DNA of 8,992 nucleotides from Legionellales bacterium (GTDB lineage: Bacteria; Pseudomonadota; Gammaproteobacteria; Legionellales; Legionellaceae), in the NCBI GenBank assembly GCA_020050955.1, contig JAGVJT010000134.1, positions 1 to 8,992 of the forward strand, in the 5' to 3' direction. Below the pieces are notes generated by a model. That model did not search any database, was not told the origin of the DNA, and was given only the letters and a program-made list of their open reading frames with translations. This document shows, piece after piece, positions 1 to 5,787 of the stretch. The translations under genes and the position numbers were made by a program. How positions within the stretch are numbered: position 1 is the first letter of the stretch; each line of letters opens with the position of its first letter.

Positions 1-16
1 AAAAAAAGAGTAAAAT

Positions 17-475
17 ATGCCCGATCTTAGTCATGATGCTTGTGCACAATATTGGTATGAATATGCCGATCCGATGATTTATCGCGTGGTTACCTTCATG
101 GAGAGCGTTGAGGACTGGACGCACGATGGTGATGCAGCTCTCGAGCAGGCCATTACTAAACTCGGCCAAGAACTCGACGATATTACCTCCATTGACCTTA
201 ACAAGTTAGCCGAGTCAGATAATTTCATCCGTCTGGTCGCTCATGTGAAAACAGGCCGCGGGCTAAGGCTTCTACAAGCCTTAGATACTGTACATCCAGG
301 AAGCGCATCAAAAATTCTTATTCATGCTGAGGAAAGTAGCCTAGGCAGCCAAGATCCCTCAGGCTTTTTTCTAAAGCGTAACATTGTTTTTGAACGATTA
401 CGCCTTTTATCAAGAACATTTTCTGAACAACGACTTAAATTGATTTCACGCGCGCTAGAAGGGGATGATCAATGA
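17..475 (+). CDS. icmW: IcmW, Dot/Icm type IVB secretion adaptor subunit
   Basis: A 152-residue acidic cytoplasmic protein that I recognise as IcmW of the Dot/Icm type IVB secretion system; the Legionella protein is about 151 residues. In that family IcmW pairs with IcmS. The pair binds effectors and the C-terminal region of the DotL coupling ATPase, helping deliver effectors to the secretion channel. The sequence shows no signal peptide or membrane segment. Family-typical blocks are visible: MPDLSH at the start, YWYEYADPMIYRV near residues 12-24, GRGLRLLQALDTVHPGSAS at about 80-98, and GFFLKRNIVFERLRLLSR at about 116-133. The ATG at 17 follows a weak AGAG at 7-10. The stop overlaps the icmX start by 4 nt (ATGA), implying co-transcription and coupled translation. 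The promoter would lie left of the window. In Legionella the divergent icmV-dotA pair sits there, so those genes may be just off the edge. Confidence 0.95.
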   Translation: MPDLSHDACAQYWYEYADPMIYRVVTFMESVEDWTHDGDAALEQAITKLGQELDDITSIDLNKLAESDNFIRLVAHVKTGRGLRLLQALDTVHPGSASKILIHAEESSLGSQDPSGFFLKRNIVFERLRLLSRTFSEQRLKLISRALEGDDQ

Positions 476-1824
476 AAACCATACGCTCACTCAGCATTAG
501 CTTAGTCCTATGCATACTGCCTTACGCACCTTCCGTCATGGCAGATGAACCTGACGATTTGAATTTATTATTAACCAATCTAGGTGCTTATTTAGGTTAT
601 GATTTAACCGCACAAATCGATTGGTCGCCAGTTAACGCGCTTTTGGATATTGCTAATGCAACACTTATGGAGCAAGGCGCATTCATCACTGTTTTTGGCG
701 CTATTCCAGTGAACGCATACAGCAGCGCATTATCAACCTTTGTACCAAGCGGCACAACTTACGCCACCGTCAATGACATGAGTAACTACACATTCTCGTC
801 TGGAACGAACGCTGGCGGTTACGAAACAAGCTCGTCATCGGGAAGTATTGCAGTTAACCCTCTTATTGATCAAAGCACCTACCAAAAAGACCCGACCAAC
901 CAAGCCATTTTGAATATTTTGGGAACGCCAAGCTACTCTTATTGTATGAATAATGATTCTACCGCCTGGCTTAGCAGTTGCAATTATGTCTACAACACGA
1001 GCGTTACGTCGAGTGTCATTGGCCCATTACCACAAGCCAATCAATTTTTTACCTACGATTATAACGAAGCAATTATTCCTCAATTAAATAGCAACACACT
1101 GCTTGCACCACTACTCTATGACATGTCATCCCCTCCCACCAGCGGCGGAAGTGATGGCACACAAACAACACAAGGGTTAGCCGCGAACAACCAAGCACAG
1201 GAAGCCGTGAACTTCATTCGTTATGCAACCTATGCTACATCGCCTGTTCCATTGCCCAATCTTCTCGATTACAGCAATGCTTACACCACAGCAACGGCAA
1301 CCACAACCGATGCAACAACTAGTCTTACTGACATTATTAACGCACAAAACTCCATTACATCTTACTTAAGCAGCCTTCGGACCTACGCGGCTCAAGCGTC
1401 CGTTCCCGTCAGTAACCTCTACTCGATTTTATCTAAACGCATGCCTCAACAAAGCGGCACAGACACATCAACGCTAACAAGCCAAGCGTTAAGTGAGTTT
1501 CAAATGGCCACACGACGCATTTACAACCCGGCGCAAAGCAAAGATAACCAATGGATTAATCAAATCAATACAGCATCATCAGCCACTATCCAAAAAGAAA
1601 TGGCTATTCTGCTCTCAGAAATTAATTATCAATTGTATTTAAATCGCCAGCAACAAGAGCGTGAGTTAATGACAGTCTCCATTTTATTGTTGCAATCATT
1701 GCGTCAGTCTGCCCCTGACTTTGGTTCTCAATCAGGAGCGGGAGCTAGCACAACAGATGCACCAACTGATCCAACAACAGACACACCAACCGATGCTACA
1801 ACGCCGCCAACGGCACAAGAGTAA
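472..1824 (+). CDS. icmX: IcmX, periplasmic Dot/Icm type IVB secretion protein
   Basis: A 450-residue exported protein assigned to IcmX (about 466 residues in Legionella) from its place directly behind icmW, its length and its overall style. In Legionella IcmX is needed for a functional Dot/Icm system and is periplasmic. Residues 1-24 form a signal peptide: positive MKTIR, a hydrophobic core, and a likely cut after VMA (A24/D25). The mature part is rich in Ser, Thr, Asn, Gln and Ala and has no later membrane helix. Its only two cysteines are C158 and C170, suggesting a disulfide in the periplasm. A Thr-rich stretch lies at about 271-285. Residues from about 372 to 412 look helical and are better conserved in character. 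The last 25 residues are a Thr/Asp/Pro-rich tail with repeated TDxPTD-like units, probably disordered. Translation is likely coupled to icmW through the ATGA overlap. Confidence 0.9.
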   Translation: MKTIRSLSISLVLCILPYAPSVMADEPDDLNLLLTNLGAYLGYDLTAQIDWSPVNALLDIANATLMEQGAFITVFGAIPVNAYSSALSTFVPSGTTYATVNDMSNYTFSSGTNAGGYETSSSSGSIAVNPLIDQSTYQKDPTNQAILNILGTPSYSYCMNNDSTAWLSSCNYVYNTSVTSSVIGPLPQANQFFTYDYNEAIIPQLNSNTLLAPLLYDMSSPPTSGGSDGTQTTQGLAANNQAQEAVNFIRYATYATSPVPLPNLLDYSNAYTTATATTTDATTSLTDIINAQNSITSYLSSLRTYAAQASVPVSNLYSILSKRMPQQSGTDTSTLTSQALSEFQMATRRIYNPAQSKDNQWINQINTASSATIQKEMAILLSEINYQLYLNRQQQERELMTVSILLLQSLRQSAPDFGSQSGAGASTTDAPTDPTTDTPTDATTPPTAQE

Positions 1825-1833
1825 CTCACTTCA

Positions 1834-1863
1834 TGGGCGTGTCTCGTTTAACCAACACGCCCA
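1834..1863. terminator. Perfect 9-bp hairpin between convergent genes, possible bidirectional terminator
   Basis: TGGGCGTGT at 1834-1842 and ACACGCCCA at 1855-1863 form a perfect 9-bp GC-rich stem with a 12-nt loop. It fills most of the 44-bp gap between the icmX stop and the stop of the facing glycosyltransferase gene, where a shared terminator is expected. Neither strand has a T-tract after the stem, so it is not a canonical intrinsic terminator. It may instead slow polymerase or protect both 3' ends. The structure is seen directly; the role is inferred. Confidence 0.5.
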
Positions 1864-1868
1864 ACACA

Positions 1869-2894
1869 TCAACGGTCATTCATGACACGTTTAATTTGCA
1901 CAACCACCATCTCCACGGAAATGAGTGTCATTGCTTCAAAACCATGCACATGTGTCCCCCAAGGGCACGTTTCAAGTGTTTTACCAAGCACTTGACGAAC
2001 GGCTTCAGGATAAACATTCACAGCCTGATGTCGATACGTGTAAGGACCTGAAATGTTCACATTGGTCACAGCATGTAGTGCAATTACTGACGTATCAACC
2101 GCACAGGCCATATGTGAAGGTCCCGTATCAGGGCAAAGCATCAACGTTGCACGACGAATTAACTCAAGAAGCAGTTTTGGTTTTGTTTTGCCGATCAAAT
2201 TGATCACAGGGACTTCAGTCGCAATCGCATCGCCCAATATCTTGTCATTGTCGCCTGGACCACCCGTTAAAATAACAGGCATGTTATATTCTTTTTGAAT
2301 GAAACGAATGACCTCAATATAACGCTCAGCAGACCACGAACGCTCAGGCTTACTTGCCGCTGGATTGACAATACAAAATGGTGACGTCACGGAGGATAAT
2401 TGTTCTCCCACCCAACGTTTCGCATCATCAGGGATGGGTAAATCCCATCGAACCTCAGGCTTTATGACGCCTAATGCATGAGCAAATTTCAAGAAACCAT
2501 CCAGCGTATGATCATCTCCAGGTGGAATGGTTTCATCAATAAACCATCCATGACCATCTTTGGCGCGTACACGATCATAACCAATTTTACGTTTTGCCCG
2601 GATACATGCATATAATAAATTCGCACGTAAACTGGCTTGAGTGGCCAACAAAACATCAAACGAGCGGGTATGCAGTTGTTTTTTAAAGCGCCAATAATCC
2701 GCAAGATTACGTGGTTTATCAATCACAATAAATTCAACGCCATCCATGCCTTCAACCAAATCATAAGCAGGACGACAAATAACCCATGTCAATTTGGCAT
2801 CAGGCATCGCGCGTTGTAATGCTCGAACCAATGGGACAACCATTAATACATCACCTAACGCAGAAAGACGAACCAAACAAATCGATTTAATCAT
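1869..2894 (-). CDS. Glycosyltransferase family 9, ADP-heptose:LPS heptosyltransferase-like
   Basis: A 341-residue cytoplasmic or membrane-associated GT-B enzyme of family GT9, the WaaC/WaaF group, which transfers heptose from ADP-heptose onto lipopolysaccharide inner core. The N-terminal domain opens with IKSICLVRLSALGDV (residues 2-16), carrying the family aspartate D15. The C-terminal nucleotide-sugar domain has NPAASKPERSWSAERY (about 177-192), LTGGPGDND (209-217) and DTGPSHMA (256-263). I start it at the ATG at 2894. The GT9 fold begins exactly there, and the in-frame ATG at 2936 would add 14 residues inside the upstream gene. There is no clear Shine-Dalgarno; the start overlaps the zinc-finger gene by 8 nt (ATGATTAA), so coupled translation is likely. 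Whether it is heptosyltransferase I, II or another GT9 enzyme cannot be decided by eye, so I give no symbol. Confidence 0.85.
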   Translation of the reverse strand: MIKSICLVRLSALGDVLMVVPLVRALQRAMPDAKLTWVICRPAYDLVEGMDGVEFIVIDKPRNLADYWRFKKQLHTRSFDVLLATQASLRANLLYACIRAKRKIGYDRVRAKDGHGWFIDETIPPGDDHTLDGFLKFAHALGVIKPEVRWDLPIPDDAKRWVGEQLSSVTSPFCIVNPAASKPERSWSAERYIEVIRFIQKEYNMPVILTGGPGDNDKILGDAIATEVPVINLIGKTKPKLLLELIRRATLMLCPDTGPSHMACAVDTSVIALHAVTNVNISGPYTYRHQAVNVYPEAVRQVLGKTLETCPWGTHVHGFEAMTLISVEMVVVQIKRVMNDR

Positions 2895-3072
2895 GTTGTA
2901 AAACAAAGCACGTGCCACAATAAGGACAAACTTCACGCCCGGTTTCCTCTATCGGCAAATACACTTTAGGATGCGCATTCCATAACTCCATCGCATCCGT
3001 TGGACAAGATAATGGAAGCTCATGATGAGATACTTTGTATTGTTTTTCCGTGCAAGATGGCTCTTTGTTCAT
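2887..3072 (-). CDS. Small CHCC zinc-finger domain protein
   Basis: A 61-residue protein made almost entirely of a zf-CHCC domain, the fold related to the NDUFS6 subunit of mitochondrial complex I. The pattern LPLSCP, then LWNAHPKVYLP, then CPYCGTCFVL gives zinc ligands C23, H34, C49 and C52; C7 and C55 are extra. Its bacterial function is not firmly established. The ATG at 3072 has a good Shine-Dalgarno, GAGAGG, at 3081-3086 with 8 nt spacing. The 3' end overlaps the glycosyltransferase start by 8 nt, so the two form an operon. From memory, small CHCC proteins often sit beside LPS core heptosyltransferase genes in gammaproteobacteria, which agrees with this pairing. The promoter should lie in 3087-3180, an AT-rich stretch where I see no convincing -35/-10 pair. 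Confidence 0.85.
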   Translation of the reverse strand: MNKEPSCTEKQYKVSHHELPLSCPTDAMELWNAHPKVYLPIEETGREVCPYCGTCFVLQHD

Positions 3073-3080
3073 TAATGATA

Positions 3081-3086
3081 CCTCTC
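3081..3086 (-). promoter_or_regulatory. Shine-Dalgarno of the zinc-finger gene
   Basis: On the minus strand GAGAGG lies 8 nt upstream of the ATG at 3072. It is the only clear ribosome binding site of the two-gene operon and fixes the zinc-finger start; the glycosyltransferase behind it relies on the overlap. Confidence 0.7.
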
Positions 3087-3180
3087 AATTAAATAGGATT
3101 AAAATAATCGTCACTAAGATATTAATATTCCTGCTAAATCCCACGTCGACGCTTTAAAACAATTATCAACAACTCATCAT

Positions 3181-3263
3181 CGTCATCCTAAACGCAGTGA
3201 AGGATCTCCGATTTTAGCACAAGCGAAGCTATCTTGAGATCCTTCGCTACGGTCTTGGTGACG
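3181..3263. repeat. Degenerate palindromic (inverted-repeat) intergenic element
   Basis: The left arm is 3181-3208 (beginning CGTCATCC and ending AGGATCTC). The right arm is 3236-3263 (beginning GAGATCCTTCGC and ending GTGACG). They pair at about 21 of 28 positions around a 27-nt centre. The inner ends are perfect over 8 bp (AGGATCTC/GAGATCCT). The wording resembles the dispersed palindromes of the type CGTCATCC...GAAGGATCTC...GAGATCCTTCGC that I recall from many intergenic regions of intracellular and other bacteria. The mismatches suggest an old, decaying copy. It sits 13 bp downstream of the miaA stop and would fold into a long RNA hairpin there, possibly stabilising the 3' end or terminating transcription, but no T-tract follows. 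The rest of 3073-3275 shows nothing else I can name. Confidence 0.7.
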
Positions 3264-3275
3264 TAGCTGAATAAG

Positions 3276-4211
3276 TCATGAATTATCCATGATTTGTATA
3301 ACATGTGCCATGACCTTGTCCATGCATTGTGAATCTTCAGGATCATAATGATGAACAGTAGGCCAACTGCGTAACCATGTTAATTGACGTTTCGCGAGTT
3401 GTCGCGTTGCAATCACGCCTTGTTCCACAAAAGCAGCATAATCAACACGCCCCTCTAAATAATCAAACGCTTGCCGATACCCAACACTTTTCATCGAAAG
3501 TGTTGTTGACGTTAAATTCCATCGCGCTTTCAACTCAGCCACTTCATGCAAAAAACCCTGTTCTAACATCAACTGAAAGCGCATCGCAATACGCTCATGC
3601 AACCATACTCGTCGTAAAGGAAATAAGCTTATATTAATGAACGTCGTGTCGGATAAAGACGACGTACTCTCACTTAAGTGTTGAGATAATGGAGTATTTG
3701 TTAATAAATAAACTTCAAGTGCACGTTGTGTGCGTTGCGTATCATGAGGATGCAGACGTGCCGCTGTGATTGGATCAACTTGACTTAGCCAATGATGCAT
3801 GAATAATTGACCATGTGTTTGATGCTTCGCCAAAAGTGTTGCGCGAAGCGTTTCATCTGCTTGTGGCAGTAACGATAACCCTTGCTGCAACGCACGAAAA
3901 TACATCATCGTTCCACCAACAAGTAATGGAAACTTATGACGCGCTCTTATCGCCATCATAGCAGCGGAGGCATCCTCGCAAAATTGCGCTGCAGAGTAAC
4001 GCTCTGTAGGACGGCAAATATTAATCAAATGGTGTGGTGCATTATGTAGTGTTTCTGCATCAGGTTTTGCAGTTCCAATGTCCATGCCCTGGTAAATCAT
4101 GGCTGAATCAACGCTAATGATTTCAAACGGTAATTGCTGTACCCACTCACATGCAATCGCTGTTTTTCCAGACGCGGTTGGCCCCATTAAACAAAAAACA
4201 ACATTAGACAT
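3276..4211 (-). CDS. miaA: tRNA dimethylallyltransferase MiaA
   Basis: A 311-residue cytoplasmic enzyme that transfers the dimethylallyl group of DMAPP to N6 of A37 in tRNAs reading UNN codons, giving i6A37; the E. coli protein is about 316 residues. Visible family motifs are the P-loop GPTASGKT at 10-17, VDSAMIYQGMDIGTAKP at 34-50 with the conserved D35, APHHLI at 58-63, LLVGGTMMYFRAL at 96-108, RTQRALEVY at 160-168, KSVGYRQ at 241-247 and ATRQLAKRQLTWLR at 268-281. It is complete. An in-frame ATG at 4238 would add nine residues, but the ATG at 4211 has a good GGAG 7 nt upstream and begins directly at the fold. The start overlaps the mutL stop by 8 nt (ATGTCTAA). It is the last gene of the run. 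The common downstream partner hfq is absent here; an intergenic palindrome follows instead. Confidence 0.97.
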   Translation of the reverse strand: MSNVVFCLMGPTASGKTAIACEWVQQLPFEIISVDSAMIYQGMDIGTAKPDAETLHNAPHHLINICRPTERYSAAQFCEDASAAMMAIRARHKFPLLVGGTMMYFRALQQGLSLLPQADETLRATLLAKHQTHGQLFMHHWLSQVDPITAARLHPHDTQRTQRALEVYLLTNTPLSQHLSESTSSLSDTTFINISLFPLRRVWLHERIAMRFQLMLEQGFLHEVAELKARWNLTSTTLSMKSVGYRQAFDYLEGRVDYAAFVEQGVIATRQLAKRQLTWLRSWPTVHHYDPEDSQCMDKVMAHVIQIMDNS

Positions 4212-5787
4212 CCAGCAGCTCCAAGCATCGCTTTTCATCTAAACGCAATGAGAACGGGCAATCAGGTAACCAATAGGCCATCCAATGCGCTTTTTCTTCT
4301 GCGGTAATGGACGACAAATCCCACGTATCAGACAACATCAATGCGTGAATAAGTCCATGATTATCAGGTTGGTGAGTGGTTAAATATTGAATGAACGCAT
4401 GCAAATCAAGTCCTGGAAAATCACATGGGATAGCATCAATAGAAATTGTGTTCGTGCCTATCGGATGAAAAATAAATCCAAGCTGTGCCAGTGCATCACG
4501 CCTCAGAAGAAGCGATGACACGTTTATTGCATCGACCTCCATCAAAACTGGCATCAGCAAAGGCCGTTCTCGCCAAGGTAATGGTTGGCTCGCTAAATGC
4601 GACCATTGTGATTTTTCTCGAACACGTAACATATCAACCAAATACGGCGTATTATTGTGATACAAGATCACAAAACGTTGATTTAAGGATACCCATTGTG
4701 GCGACGATGATATGTGTGTCCATGATGCTGTTGTTTTGCGACACGCGCCCGTTGAGCTCATCGACTCTTTTGTCGAATAAGATTCATCACTGATTAAAAC
4801 ACGCATCAGCGATGTCTGAATCAAATGGTGAATGGCTCGAGCGTCATGAAAGCGCACTTCATGTTTTGTCGGATGAACATTCACATCAACATCTTGTGGT
4901 GGTAACGTCAAGTACAATAAACAAGCAGGAAAACGCCCAGGATGTAAAATAGGTTCGTACGCCAATTTAATCGCATGTAAAATCAACTTATCACGCACCA
5001 TTCGACGATTAATATAAATCCATTGTTTATCTTGTTGACTACGAGCATACCCGATACCGCTAACCCAACCTGTCAATGATAACTCACCGTGCTGCACATC
5101 AATCACATGTGCTTGATCAAAAAAAGATTTTCCTAGCAACTTACGTAATCGCAACGTTTGCGTGTGTTGACATGGTGCACTTGGTAAAGCCAATCGCGTT
5201 TTGCCGTTATGTGTTAGCGTCAACGCAATGCCTGGCTCACTAAAAGCAAAGCGCTTTACAACCGACTCAATGGCAAGAAATTCGATCGCCTCGGCTTTTA
5301 GAAATGTTTTGCGCACTGGCGTGTTAAAAAACAAATCACGCACATCAACGGTTGTCCCGGCTGCTCGTGCACAAGGCGATAAGGTCGCTCCCGTTTCGTG
5401 CCACTCCAATTTCATTGCATGAGTTTGAAATGCCGGGCGTGATTGAATGGAAAACCGAGAGACTGATGCAATACTTGCCAAAGCTTCGCCACGAAACCCC
5501 ATGGTATAAATCGCATTCAAATCATTTAGTGTTTGTAATTTACTGGTCGCATGAGGTGCCACAGCAAGTAGTAAATCGCACTCCATGATGCCAACACCAT
5601 TATCGCTAACGGTGATTTGATTTAAGCCACCAAAACCAATATCAATTTGAATATGCGAAGCTTTGGCATCGAGCGCATTTTCAAGCAACTCTTTGACCAC
5701 AGAAGCTGGTCTTTCAATAACCTCTCCTGCCGCAATCTGATTGGCAACATTCGTAGACAATGCTTGAATGCGAGGAAAGTCGTTCAT
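4204..5787 (-). CDS. mutL: DNA mismatch repair protein MutL
   Basis: A 527-residue MutL, the GHKL ATPase that links MutS mismatch recognition to strand incision and repair. The N-terminal ATPase is intact: QIAAGEVIERPASVVKELLE (17-36) with the catalytic glutamate E33 and Mg-ligand N37, DNGVGI (62-67), GFRGEAL (97-103) and GTTVDVRDLFFNTPVRK (144-160). The transducer domain ends with DVNVHPTKHEVRFH (301-314), whose K308 matches the conserved ATP-contacting lysine. The linker is very short (about 335-365), making the protein shorter than the usual 570-615 or so. The C-terminal dimerisation domain (about 366-527) lacks the DQHAxxExxxxE endonuclease motif, so this looks like the non-nicking MutL type of E. 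coli. The start overlaps the amiB stop by ATGA and the stop overlaps miaA by 8 nt, so it is central to an operon. Confidence 0.97.
   Translation of the reverse strand: MNDFPRIQALSTNVANQIAAGEVIERPASVVKELLENALDAKASHIQIDIGFGGLNQITVSDNGVGIMECDLLLAVAPHATSKLQTLNDLNAIYTMGFRGEALASIASVSRFSIQSRPAFQTHAMKLEWHETGATLSPCARAAGTTVDVRDLFFNTPVRKTFLKAEAIEFLAIESVVKRFAFSEPGIALTLTHNGKTRLALPSAPCQHTQTLRLRKLLGKSFFDQAHVIDVQHGELSLTGWVSGIGYARSQQDKQWIYINRRMVRDKLILHAIKLAYEPILHPGRFPACLLYLTLPPQDVDVNVHPTKHEVRFHDARAIHHLIQTSLMRVLISDESYSTKESMSSTGACRKTTASWTHISSSPQWVSLNQRFVILYHNNTPYLVDMLRVREKSQWSHLASQPLPWRERPLLMPVLMEVDAINVSSLLLRRDALAQLGFIFHPIGTNTISIDAIPCDFPGLDLHAFIQYLTTHQPDNHGLIHALMLSDTWDLSSITAEEKAHWMAYWLPDCPFSLRLDEKRCLELLDV
4219..4222 (-). 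promoter_or_regulatory. Shine-Dalgarno deciding the miaA start
   Basis: On the minus strand GGAG lies inside the last codons of mutL, 7 nt before the ATG at 4211. It supports this start over the in-frame ATG at 4238. Confidence 0.6.

Noticed and set aside
1..16. A-run at the left edge as an artefact or promoter element
   Set aside because: Seven As at a contig start are not diagnostic; unlike the right edge they match no adapter I recognise.
472..552. Cysteine in the IcmX signal sequence (LVLC) as a lipoprotein site
   Set aside because: The residue before the cysteine is leucine rather than Gly/Ala/Ser, the cysteine sits inside the hydrophobic core, and a clear signal peptidase I site (VMA/D) follows.
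1972..1995. TCAAGTG/CACTTGA inverted repeat near the 3' end of the glycosyltransferase gene
   Set aside because: It has only 7 bp in coding sequence, with a loop of 10 nt; expected by chance at this length.
2489..2722. Open frame of 77 codons inside the glycosyltransferase gene
   Set aside because: It lies on the same strand in another frame of a well-conserved enzyme, with no recognisable motif; it is a shadow frame.
3073..3180. Promoter for the zinc-finger operon
   Set aside because: The stretch is AT-rich and offers several partial -10 boxes, but none has a properly spaced -35, so no specific site is called.
4485..4793. Plus-strand open frame of 102 codons
   Set aside because: It is antisense to mutL with no family motif or ribosome binding site; MutL explains the constraint.
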